Part shown: piece after piece, positions 35,211-43,742 of the stretch
How the letters are laid out: each line of letters starts with the position of its first letter
Position numbering within the stretch: the first letter of the stretch is position 1
From: Fragilaria crotonensis
Taxonomy: Eukaryota; Bacillariophyta; Fragilariophyceae; Fragilariales; Fragilariaceae
Reading direction: 5' to 3'
Length of the DNA stretch: 64,000 nt
Assembly: GCA_022925895.1 (NCBI GenBank)
Contig: JAKSYS010000113.1
Coordinates: forward strand, 51,746-115,745
Translations under genes and position numbers: made by a program
Notes under the pieces: model-generated
The model's input: only the letters and a program-made list of their open reading frames with translations
What the model was told of the DNA's origin: nothing
The model's database searches: none

Positions 35211-36674
35211 ATGAGAGTTGCTCCGGCGTCATGTGCGATGCTACTTGCAGGCTCGGTAGCCAATGCAATGGTGCTGCAACAACCCTCACAGAAAACATTA
35301 GCGTGGACGCCAAACTCGTGGCGCACCAAGGAGGCCAAACAAATTCCAGTCTATCCAGATGCTGATGAGCTTGCAGCTGTTGAACGTCGCCTGTCCAAGA
35401 AAGCCCCTCTTGTTTTTGCTGGCGAAGTTCGTACTCTTCAAAGTAAGCTCGCCGAGGCTTGTACAGGTTACGGCTTCGTACTCTTTGGTGGAGACTGTGC
35501 GGAATCGTTTGACGAATTTTCCGTCGACCATGTTCGCGACACCTTCCGTGTTATCCTACAGATGGCCTTAATTTTGACCTTTGGTGGTGGTCAGCCTGTC
35601 ATTAAGATTGGTCGCATGGCAGGGCAGTTCGCCAAGCCAAGGTCATCGCCAACTGAAACGATTGATGGTGTCACGCTCCCGTCCTACCAGGGTGACAACA
35701 TCAATCGAGAGCTTCCCTTCACTCCAGAAGCACGTTCTGCTGATCCAAAGCGCATGCTGGAGGCCTATGATCAATGCACTCAAACCCTTAATATCTTGCG
35801 CGCGTTCTCCGGTGGAGGCTACGCCAAGTTGACTCGGTTGCAGCAATGGACCTTGGAGTTTGTCGAACAAACACCTGCTGGATCCAGGTACCGCAAATTG
35901 GCACAAAAGGTGGAAGAATCATTGCGCTTCATGAGCGCGACCGGAATCGACTTGGACGGTCCAGAACTTTCCTCTGTTGACTTTTACACCGCACACGAGT
36001 GCTTGTTGTTGCCATACGAAGAGGCGCTCACCCGCGAAGACTCAACGAGCGGGAAGTGGTACGATACATCGGCACATCTCTTGTGGGTGGGCGAACGAAC
36101 TCGTCAACCTGGTTTTGCTCATTTTGAATTTGTTCGTGGTTTGTCCAATCCATTGGGTGTAAAGATTAGCGACAAGGCTTCCCCAGAAGACGTCTTGGAG
36201 ATTTTGAATACCTTCAATCCAAAGAACATTCCTGGGCGAGTCACGTTGATTACACGAATGACTGCCGAGGGTATTCGGTCGAAACTTCCCGCGATAATTA
36301 AGGCTGTTCAGGACGCCGGAAAGCATGCTTTGTGGGTATGCGATCCGGTTCATGGTAATGGCTTCCAAGCTGAGAACGGTTTCAAAACCCGATCGTTCGA
36401 TGCCATTCGCGATGAGCTGGAAGCCTTCTTCGATGTACACCGTGAAATGGGATCCCATCCTGGTGGAATTCATTTGGAAATGACTGGCAAGGATGTTACG
36501 GAATGTTTGGGTGGGGACAACATGAGCGTTACGATGGATGGCGATCGAGGTCTCGCAACCAAGTACGAGACTCATTGTGATCCTCGGCTAAATGCGATGC
36601 AATCCTTGGAACTTGCTTTTTGTGTGGCAGAAAAGATGAGAGAGATCCAGGGATTCCCAAGTTTAGACGTTTAG
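35211..36674 (+). CDS. Class II 3-deoxy-7-phosphoheptulonate (DAHP) synthase
   Basis: Catalyses phosphoenolpyruvate + erythrose 4-phosphate to DAHP, the first step of the shikimate pathway to aromatic amino acids. A single exon of 487 aa, typical for the class. Family motifs are all present: FAGEVRTLQ, LFGGDCAESF (metal-binding Cys), IKIGRMAGQFAKPRS, the YQGDNIN segment, YTAHECLLLPYEEAL, HLLWVGERTRQ, GRVTLITRMTAEGI, WVCDPVHGNGF, SHPGGIHLEMTGKDVTECLG and YETHCDPRLNAMQSLELAF. The start at 35211 gives a short hydrophobic leader (MRVAPASCAMLLAGSVANA) compatible with plastid import. An in-frame ATG at 35151 would add 20 residues and cannot be excluded. The leader lacks a Phe after its likely cleavage point, so plastid targeting is less certain than the enzyme call. 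Confidence 0.93.
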   Translation: MRVAPASCAMLLAGSVANAMVLQQPSQKTLAWTPNSWRTKEAKQIPVYPDADELAAVERRLSKKAPLVFAGEVRTLQSKLAEACTGYGFVLFGGDCAESFDEFSVDHVRDTFRVILQMALILTFGGGQPVIKIGRMAGQFAKPRSSPTETIDGVTLPSYQGDNINRELPFTPEARSADPKRMLEAYDQCTQTLNILRAFSGGGYAKLTRLQQWTLEFVEQTPAGSRYRKLAQKVEESLRFMSATGIDLDGPELSSVDFYTAHECLLLPYEEALTREDSTSGKWYDTSAHLLWVGERTRQPGFAHFEFVRGLSNPLGVKISDKASPEDVLEILNTFNPKNIPGRVTLITRMTAEGIRSKLPAIIKAVQDAGKHALWVCDPVHGNGFQAENGFKTRSFDAIRDELEAFFDVHREMGSHPGGIHLEMTGKDVTECLGGDNMSVTMDGDRGLATKYETHCDPRLNAMQSLELAFCVAEKMREIQGFPSLDV

Positions 36675-37047
36675 ATTCAGACAGACTTGGCATATCATCA
36701 ACTCATTACCACCGCGTAGGAAATAGTGCATTAGCTCGCGATTTGCCAAAAGGTCGTCCCGACAAGGGTGCTCGGGGAGCCAGCCCTAAGTGCGCCGGTG
36801 CCGACTAATTAAAGCCTTCGTAGAAAGCATGCCCGCCACTAGCGACAAGTCGGGGCCTCATTCGATCCACCACCTTAAAATCAACCAAAACGGAGTAGGA
36901 ATGCTCTCTACAAGGCACCTCCGCTCATCAAATTCATACTTCGATTCCGACTACACATTGCCGTGACTCGCACTGGACACCGGGACTCTCGGCAAGATTG
37001 ACTGGTTTGGTTCACGTAGGTGACTTTGCAGGGACTGCTTACGACGG
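36675..37047. other. Spacer, no gene seen
   Basis: No structural RNA or protein gene was recognised between DAHP synthase and the small zinc-knuckle gene. Confidence 0.4.
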
Positions 37048-37437
37048 TTGCGTGTTGCGTGTGCAGTTCTTTGGCACTTTTCAACTCTTTCGATGTTGTC
37101 GACGACAGTAAACCAAATGCCAGCTCAGGATATGACAGTCAAGCCTTTCCCTGGTGAAGCTGTCGAGATTATGGATGTACTTCATTCCATCTATGTACGC
37201 AAATGCACTACGTGTGGCCTACAGAAGAAGAACGTGGACTTTCCTCTTCGATCTATTAAGGTGAAGTCAGAGTGCAGGGTTTGCACGTTTATGACAGCCC
37301 ACAAGTTGGGTCGAGCAAAATGCACCATGTGCGGCCACGAAAAGCCCATCGTTGCCTTTCCTCCAGTTCAACCAAGATCAGGACGAAAATGCCGTATCTG
37401 CTTGAACTTGCCCCAGTGCTCCGCTGTGTTGGTCTGA
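37048..37437 (+). CDS. Small protein with two CxxC...CxxC zinc knuckles
   Basis: 129 aa from the first ATG. Starts at 37093 and 37117 (MPAQ) are also possible. Residues ~50-125 contain two copies of one pattern: KCTTCGLQKKNVDF...CRVC and KCTMCGHEKPIVAF...CRIC, each CxxC-x16-20-CxxC with an internal F. The pattern resembles the N-terminal zinc knuckle seen before HNH nuclease domains (KxCxxCgxxKpxxxF...CkxC), but there is no HNH domain here. It is convergent with CCDC25, 67 bp apart. The function is not recognised. Confidence 0.6.
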   Translation: MRVACAVLWHFSTLSMLSTTVNQMPAQDMTVKPFPGEAVEIMDVLHSIYVRKCTTCGLQKKNVDFPLRSIKVKSECRVCTFMTAHKLGRAKCTMCGHEKPIVAFPPVQPRSGRKCRICLNLPQCSAVLV

Positions 37438-37504
37438 CTTGAGAAAATCATGTTCGCTTGTCACAATCTACTCTAGTCATGTATCTCTAAGAATGAAAAT
37501 GCGC

Positions 37505-38149
37505 TCAAAAGAAATCATCCTCGTACTCTTTTGCTGCTGTCTCATCATCTGTCGCTTTAAATTCTGATGTGCTCGTCATATTCTCTGCCTTCATGATTCT
37601 ATCGTACGATAGCAACTCTTTGAGCTTTCTAGCTTCCTCCGCAGCAAGCTTCTTCGCCTTCGCTTCCGCCTTCAACTGTTCCTTCTTTCGCAGCTGAAGC
37701 TCGCGAAGATGATCTTCCTTCTCCTTCCATAGGTCAGGGTGTCGCTCTTCTCTCGACTTCTCCAATTGCTTGACAATGTGACTATTCTTTTCCACTTCTA
37801 CTCTCTTAACGTTTTCTGGTCGGTGATACCCAACTTGACCATCCACCATCGTTGCCGTTTTCTTCAAGTTCTTCCACCTTGTGTAAACAACGTACACCGA
37901 ATTGCGCTTACAACCAGCTATACTGTTCGCTTTGACAAGGGACGCGCAGTCGAGCAACAAGTCTTCAGGTATGTCGGCGAGTGTCTGTCCAGGCTTGAGA
38001 CGACAATAGACGTGGGCGGAACTCAAATCGTCAACGTGCCACCACACGTCCTCATCCCAGCCGTGTTTGATGAGGTCTTCATTTTCATACTTGTCCTTCC
38101 CCATGTAGAGAGTGTACTCTCCGCATCTTGACTTGAAGTAGAAGACCAT
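37505..38149 (-). CDS. CCDC25: CCDC25-like NFACT-R domain protein
   Basis: A single exon of 214 aa starting at the conserved MVFYFKSRCGEYTLYMGKDK. An in-frame ATG at 38170 adds seven non-conserved residues. Residues 1-110 form the NFACT-R/DUF814 domain, with DLIKHGWDEDVWWHVDDLSS, AHVYCRL, CASLVKANSIAGCK and VYVVYTRWKNLKKT. The C-terminal half is a charged coiled coil (LRELQLRKKEQLKAEAKAKK) ending in an acidic EYEDDFF. The family is universal in eukaryotes and related to the RNA-binding module of Rqc2/NEMF; its cellular role in algae is unknown. A TIR element's target duplication begins only 44 bp upstream of the start, so the element displaces the promoter. Confidence 0.9.
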   Translation of the reverse strand: MVFYFKSRCGEYTLYMGKDKYENEDLIKHGWDEDVWWHVDDLSSAHVYCRLKPGQTLADIPEDLLLDCASLVKANSIAGCKRNSVYVVYTRWKNLKKTATMVDGQVGYHRPENVKRVEVEKNSHIVKQLEKSREERHPDLWKEKEDHLRELQLRKKEQLKAEAKAKKLAAEEARKLKELLSYDRIMKAENMTSTSEFKATDDETAAKEYEDDFF

Positions 38150-38984
38150 GGTTGATTTTGCAATCGGCAACGGGTGGGTCTAATTTGTGCTACGCTTAAA
38201 TCGAAGATGCCTAATGCGCTAACGATTAATGCGCTAACAAAAGCGCTAAACCAATCAAAAACGTCCGGATTTGGGGAGGGGGCTGCCCAACGCAAAACCG
38301 GAAATCGACGTCTTTAAAAATATCAATAGATTCAAAATCCGATAAACAATCTATGGTATGAATAATTGCATAAATCTGACCCGCAATTTTTTGAACAGAA
38401 GTAACGGTCCGTAGAATTGTGACACTTCTACGCCCAGTTTGTACAAACGTTCACACACTTCAGAAAACGCTCACAAAAATGCCACATTTGTTATTTGGCA
38501 AAATGGACCCTCAGCTGCAGACAATCCTGCATGTAACATCTCAGTAGTTCACCCTTTAATTTGCTTTCCAATCCATCTCTAGCAATTGTTGTCAGTATTT
38601 GTGACAATGGGAGTGAAACTTTCCTGTTTTGATCAACATTCCAAGCATTACTCTGGAGTACAAGTAGGATGATGACATCAACAATGCTGTACCGGGATCG
38701 AGGTACAGTATTGTACTGTAGTATGACGTAAAGGGTACTTATACTGGTACTTCAGTAGATAATTCCTCTCAACTGTATCGTACAGTACTGAAGTACAGGA
38801 ATACTCCTATTAATAGTACTGGAGTACAAGTACCATGTTCTTGTAGACATTCAGTTCTACGCCGTATGGTACTGGTACACGTAGTCTGACTTCTGAGTAT
38901 CTTCGTAGATGTATGCATACTGTAACATGTTTGACGGAAGTTGCGGTGTTGCGTATACGGTATACGAGAACACTTAAGTCGGCT

Positions 38985-39011
38985 AGGTCTACTATGGCTG
39001 GTTTCACCTCC
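38985..39011 (+). repeat. Inner terminal inverted repeat, left
   Basis: GTCTACTATGGCTGGTTTCA is matched inverted at 42505-42530, where a CG/GTA interruption occurs after GTCTACTA. The core TATGGCTGGTTTCA is also found downstream of decayed copy B, so it belongs to the transposase family rather than to the outer arms. Confidence 0.7.
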
Positions 39012-39180
39012 AAGTTACATGTAGTACAACTAGTGTAGGAATAGTAGAAAATCTTGTGACGTCTGGATTGAAAGTAAAATCCGGCATCCTCGCGAGTACA
39101 AATAACACGATCGGCAGCACACAAAAACACCTCTCACGACGATGAGAATTTGACAACGATTTCATCATCGCCCGATCTTC

Positions 39181-39257
39181 ATCAGCCCGACCCTTTGGGT
39201 AATCTTCGCTTCGTCATCAAGTGGTTGAGGCACTTTGGCCTGGAAGGTCGGGCTGAT
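39181..39257. promoter_or_regulatory. 12-bp inverted repeat just upstream of the transposase ATG
   Basis: ATCAGCCCGACC (39181-39192) pairs perfectly with GGTCGGGCTGAT (39246-39257), leaving a 53-nt loop; the transposase ATG follows 8 nt later. It could be a hairpin in the 5' UTR or a protein-binding site. No other function is visible. Confidence 0.45.
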
Positions 39258-39265
39258 CGGCCTTC

Positions 39266-42200
39266 ATGAAGCAGCTACAAATGATCTACCAGTGTTGGCT
39301 TGAAGTCACCAAGCAGAGTCGATATCGCGACAAATGGCTCTCTGATGAAACATATTTTCGAGCCATGAAGGCTCAGTTTCCTTCTCTTGAGTCCCTTGGG
39401 TTTGATAGAGGTGTCATGAACCGAGCAATTTCAAAAGGAGGCGGTATAATTCTTGATGATTTTACGGTATCGAATACAACTGGCCTATTTCGACGTCAAG
39501 CAAGGGGTCTCTGTCGCTTCAGCAATGAAAAAAGGAACATTTGGGGCTACTTTATCACAACACCAGGAGGTTTAGTTGAGCGTCCACCAGATGGAAAGAC
39601 AAATTTCTTGTCGTTGCTGCAAGACGAGAGCATTAACGATCGATACAGCGTTGCGCGCGGCATGCCGGAAATTGTGGACTTGACGACGCAAATTTCTCAG
39701 CAATCAACTATCAAACGAAAAGTTCAAGCCCAACTTCAAGCAGAGGACAAAGCAAAGAAGATTAAAAACGGCCCTGCATCATCCATGATTGTTGTACAGA
39801 CGTATTGGGACAGTCCGGAAGCAAAAAAACTCTTTCTTGGAAGTGTGAGTGACAATCGCAATGTTGTCGAAGTCCTGCAGCAGAGGATTGAGCGGCTTCA
39901 ACAAGTCAATCGAACAGTCGAAGGATGGCGAGACCTTGTAGATAAGCATGATAAAGACAATCTCTGTTCTGCTTATGATATCTTCATAATTAGACAGAGA
40001 TCGTCAATTCTTTGCTTGGCCTACACAATGGCACTGGAGGAGATGAATTCGGCACGATGGGTCGAAGATTGTTGCATGCAAGCAATCTTCGATAGCAGCA
40101 AGATGGGTATTGAAGCTGCTGGCACTAATGAACGTACTGTTGCAGGTTGGAATATACTATTGAGGGCGAATCGTGAGCGCTTTCCGCATCCGAACCCAAA
40201 CATTCACAAGGCAAAGAAACCTCTTCCAGATTTATTGGAATACTTTCAAGACGAGATAACCGTTCCGTGGCATCACTACTGTATTGAAAACCTCGCTGAT
40301 CTCACAATTGAGTTCGCACGAAACGAGCTGGTGTCAAAGATTATCCCCGCCGCGTTCGAAGCAAGCAATAACATGATGAGTGGCGAGGAGCAAGAAGACA
40401 CACAACAAGAAATCCGACAATGTGACGAACGCGATGAAGACAATAACGACAACACGCAGGAGACAGGTGACAACAATAAGCACAGATTACAAAGAATTAG
40501 AGCCGACTGTCTACTGGGTGTTTACATAGACTCTCCAATATCCTTATCTACAACTTGGCGTTGGCTTCGTCGACTTGGATTCTCGTACGACTCTCGGAAG
40601 AAAACATTCTTTGTTGACGGCCACGAACGACCCAACGTTGTCTTCCACAGGAACCAGTTCTGCAAGGACTACCTATCAAAGCTCGAACCGAGATGCCATC
40701 GCTGGATCCAAGTAACAAAAGAGACTGTCGAACGATGGAAACATGAGAGATTGCCTTCAAATATGAACGCCAACGCCAAAGGATACTCTTACCTCTCGGA
40801 CAATGGCATTGAGATGGTGGAATTTCACGTCGATGATCACGACTTCCTTCATGACGTCGCAAAGGAAATGGGGTGCGGTTTGATGGGAGGGAACTTGAGT
40901 GTGAGGAAGCCCGAATCACCATCGAAACCACTAATGATTTTCGGTCAGGATGAGAGTGTCTTCAATCAGTACTTGCTTGGCAACCGCCAATGGGTAGGAC
41001 CCGAGGGACAGCGGGCGCTTCTTCCAAAGACAGATGGTTTGGGATTAATGTTGTCGGCCTTTCAATCACGTGAGACAGGGTTTGGTCTAAAACTAAGCAG
41101 CATACAACTCAGTGAGATAAACGAGAGTCGTCGCAACAAGAATTACGTTGATGTTGACGCAGCAATCGCAATCCATGGACAAGCAATGAAGAAAGACTTG
41201 AGGGACTCACCTTTTGTTATCTACTTTGAGCTCGGAGCGAATAATGAAGGATACTGGACATACAATCACATGTCCATTCAGTTCGAAGATTGTGTCGATT
41301 GTCTCAAGGTTGTCTTTCCACACTTCGATTTTGCATTCCTTTTTGATCATTCGCAAGGACACGCTAAGAAACTCTCTAATGGATTAGATGCGCACAGTAT
41401 GAATAAGAGCTACGGTGGAGTGCAGCCGAACATGCGTGAGTCAATTATGAAACAGCATGACGGGTATTTTGGGATGCATTCACGTACCTTAGAAGTTGGC
41501 GACACTCAGACTTTTACATTTTCATCGGTCGACGACGGGCCATTTTGGATGGATCATGCAGAGAGAGAACTCAACCGTCATGACCGAATCCTTCCTTCTC
41601 CTCCTGGTCCTTCTCGAATGCGAAACAAAACAATTTCAGAACTGAAGGCAGAGCTTGCACCATTTGACGTCCTGAATGATCGACGAAACTATCGCCTTGT
41701 AGAATTGCAAGAGCACGCAAGAAACAAGGGAATAGAAACAAAAGTGCTGAGAATAAGAGAGAAGAAAGGTTGGGAGGGTCGGCCAAAAGGTCTCTTACAA
41801 GTTCTTTGGGAAAGGGGTTGGATCGATGAGGCACAGCATGACAAGTATACTATGGATGTCGCAACGGATGTCGATGGTGAAGCATTGGAAGGTGCGGAGG
41901 ACTGGAGTTTAAAGTACCTCATGGCCAGTTGTCTTGATTTCGCCGAAGAAATGACTGCATTGCAGCATGTTGGCAGTCAACTTGGCGTTTCAGTCATCAT
42001 CACGCCAAAATTTCATGCCGAATTGGCAGGGGAAGGAGTTGAATACAGTTGGGGTGTCGCAAAGGGAATCTACAGAAGAAAGCCCCTGAACTCTAAGAAA
42101 AGCAAGGACGCTTTCAAAAGGTTAGTAAGTGATGTGACAAGCAGGGAAGTCCTCACAATTGAGACAGTCCGCAAGCTTTCAAGGCGAGCACGAGCATACA

Positions 42201-42388
42201 TCTGTGCATATTATTCATTGTACGAGAGTCAAAACAAGGGCGATGACACAATAAAACTCACGCTTCCGCTTATCGAACGCCTTGTCAAGGCGTTCAAAAC
42301 ACACCGGGCAGCAATCGACTTTGATGCGGGCTTCGTTTACGGCTTTGTGCCGAACCTGAAGGATGGTGTCATCGTTATCGATGAGTAA
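39266..42388 (+). CDS. Intact large DDE transposase (IS630/Tc1-related type)
   Basis: An uninterrupted 1040-aa frame. An N-terminal domain (about 1-115; GGGIILDDF, NTTGLFRRQARG) is probably DNA-binding. A helical middle region is followed by an acidic Asn/Asp/Glu linker (about 370-405) and TWRWLRRLGFSYDSRKKTFF (about 430). The catalytic core has MIFGQDESVFNQ (Asp562) and FAFLFDHSQGHAKK (Asp694) with SMNKSYGGVQPNMRESI after it. A long insert holding GLLQVLWERGWIDE follows, then IITPKFHAELAGEGVEYSWG (candidate catalytic Glu926). The tail carries RRARAYICAYYSLYES and KAFKTHRAAIDFDAGFV. The D, D and E contexts resemble DDE transposases common in fungi and algae that share the pattern FDNxxxH...PKFHCELNxIExxWG. 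Two decayed relatives lie at 15-23 kb. Intact coding suggests recent activity. The exact superfamily name is uncertain. Confidence 0.85.
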   Translation: MKQLQMIYQCWLEVTKQSRYRDKWLSDETYFRAMKAQFPSLESLGFDRGVMNRAISKGGGIILDDFTVSNTTGLFRRQARGLCRFSNEKRNIWGYFITTPGGLVERPPDGKTNFLSLLQDESINDRYSVARGMPEIVDLTTQISQQSTIKRKVQAQLQAEDKAKKIKNGPASSMIVVQTYWDSPEAKKLFLGSVSDNRNVVEVLQQRIERLQQVNRTVEGWRDLVDKHDKDNLCSAYDIFIIRQRSSILCLAYTMALEEMNSARWVEDCCMQAIFDSSKMGIEAAGTNERTVAGWNILLRANRERFPHPNPNIHKAKKPLPDLLEYFQDEITVPWHHYCIENLADLTIEFARNELVSKIIPAAFEASNNMMSGEEQEDTQQEIRQCDERDEDNNDNTQETGDNNKHRLQRIRADCLLGVYIDSPISLSTTWRWLRRLGFSYDSRKKTFFVDGHERPNVVFHRNQFCKDYLSKLEPRCHRWIQVTKETVERWKHERLPSNMNANAKGYSYLSDNGIEMVEFHVDDHDFLHDVAKEMGCGLMGGNLSVRKPESPSKPLMIFGQDESVFNQYLLGNRQWVGPEGQRALLPKTDGLGLMLSAFQSRETGFGLKLSSIQLSEINESRRNKNYVDVDAAIAIHGQAMKKDLRDSPFVIYFELGANNEGYWTYNHMSIQFEDCVDCLKVVFPHFDFAFLFDHSQGHAKKLSNGLDAHSMNKSYGGVQPNMRESIMKQHDGYFGMHSRTLEVGDTQTFTFSSVDDGPFWMDHAERELNRHDRILPSPPGPSRMRNKTISELKAELAPFDVLNDRRNYRLVELQEHARNKGIETKVLRIREKKGWEGRPKGLLQVLWERGWIDEAQHDKYTMDVATDVDGEALEGAEDWSLKYLMASCLDFAEEMTALQHVGSQLGVSVIITPKFHAELAGEGVEYSWGVAKGIYRRKPLNSKKSKDAFKRLVSDVTSREVLTIETVRKLSRRARAYICAYYSLYESQNKGDDTIKLTLPLIERLVKAFKTHRAAIDFDAGFVYGFVPNLKDGVIVIDE

Positions 42389-42503
42389 ATGTCGATCAAA
42401 AAGAAAGTGCGAACGTCGATTGCAGAATTAACTCCAAGAATTTTGGCATCAACTAAATTTTTAACATACTGAGCCTACATGCCCCTACTATATGTAGGTC
42501 CAG

Positions 42504-42530
42504 GATGAAACCAGCCATACGTAGTAGACT
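42504..42530 (-). repeat. Inner terminal inverted repeat, right
   Basis: GATGAAACCAGCCATACGTA then GTAGACT, the inverted partner of 38985-39011. It lies 116 bp beyond the transposase stop. Confidence 0.7.
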
Positions 42531-42848
42531 TGCAGTATTAAAACAAGGTAGGTTTGTCTTCATGTAATCCGAGGGCTCGAAATTGGATTGTATGCACACG
42601 ACCCGATGTAACGGAAAAAGATTCTCACACTTGACGAACGGCCGAGCTCTTCTTACATGTGCGTAAGATTGTTCCTCATATACAAATATGAATGTTTTTT
42701 TTCACACATCGAATGACTTCTTTGTTTCAGTTAAGGACGGGGGTGCAAAGATTTATCGCGGAGGACAATCGAAATGATGACGTCGCAGCGGATTCTGATT
42801 GGGTTAGCGCCTTTTTAGCGCATTAGTTGTTAGCGCATTAGGCACTCT

Positions 42849-43742
42849 CGCTTAAATCCTCCATATGCAAAATGTTTAACATGCATCCTACAATATACAT
42901 AGGAGGATGTTGTGTACGGTGTACGGTGGCCGGTGGCGGTACCAATAACACTGTTCCAGTGTTCCAGTGTTCCAGTACTTGTACCCTCGCTTCTTGGGAC
43001 AGTAAAACACGGTTTCCTACTAGTAATTACAATCTACTGTACGAAAGTTATACTGTAGTAGCATAAGTACTCCCTCTTCCAGTAAGGAGCACTGTAGTAC
43101 TGTAGTACCAGGGTATGAGATACTTGTACAGTACGGAGCACTCGAGTACTGTGGTAGGGACTGGGACTAAAAAAAAAACCATCGTCATATGTCATACGTC
43201 ATACATACGTCATATGTAGATTCCAGATTTCAGCTATGTACTGTACTACGGATCATCGTTGTACTGTACATGCTACAGTGCAATTCGACTGCGAGATTAT
43301 ATGCGATGGGGTAGACAACATGTACATACATAACCTCTGACTCTAGACTCTAGACTCGCTTCTTTCCTTTGATGTAAGCTTAGTTCAGATAAATAAAACT
43401 GCTTTAGAGTCATCGATATTCATAGATCCAAGATGAAAACACTCAAATGCTCTCCAATCATCAGACACATGTCCCTAACGAAGCCAAAATTTGGGTTGCT
43501 AACGGATTCACCAAGAAATGTTGTTTTCTACGGTGTTTTCCAACAAAGGCATTTGGCACTTGTGCATGCGCTGTGGTTGGCAATAAAAGTGTGTAGACCG
43601 GTACGTTCGTACCCAGCCCCTTCGCATTGCCTCAAGCAACAATCTGAGCGAATAAACTACTTCTGTATGTGTTATAGAAGTGGTAAGCGGTTAAGCGGGG
43701 ATATAGGCAGTAGCGAATGACAATGGTTTAAACAACAATAGC
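42849..43742. other. Spacer downstream of the 4.65 kb element
   Basis: No supported gene; a 95-aa frame at 43433-43720 has no recognisable features. The stretch 42950-43300 contains a short GTTCCAGT triplication and many GTAC/GTAGTACT words. Confidence 0.45.

Larger units (their letters stand above)
38203..42848. mobile_element. 4.65 kb TIR element with 10 bp target duplication (MULE-like), carrying a DDE transposase
   Basis: The arms begin TGCCTAATGCGCTAAC, at 38208 and inverted ending at 42844. They match over ~52 bp with a few differences, and both contain the nested repeat TAATGCGCTAA. CGCTTAAATC occurs 5 nt outside the left arm (38193-38202) and 4 nt outside the right arm (42849-42858). 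A 9-11 bp duplication with long arms is typical of Mutator-like elements. A second, inner inverted pair (38985-39011 and 42504-42530) encloses the transposase gene, so two nested elements are possible. Confidence 0.75.

Noticed and set aside
36690-36810. Possible structured RNA downstream of DAHP synthase
   Set aside because: GC-rich segments are present, but no recognisable RNA family or consistent stem set was found by eye.
43433-43720. 95-aa plus-strand frame before NELF-A
   Set aside because: No motif, leader or repeat; typical of chance frames in spacers.
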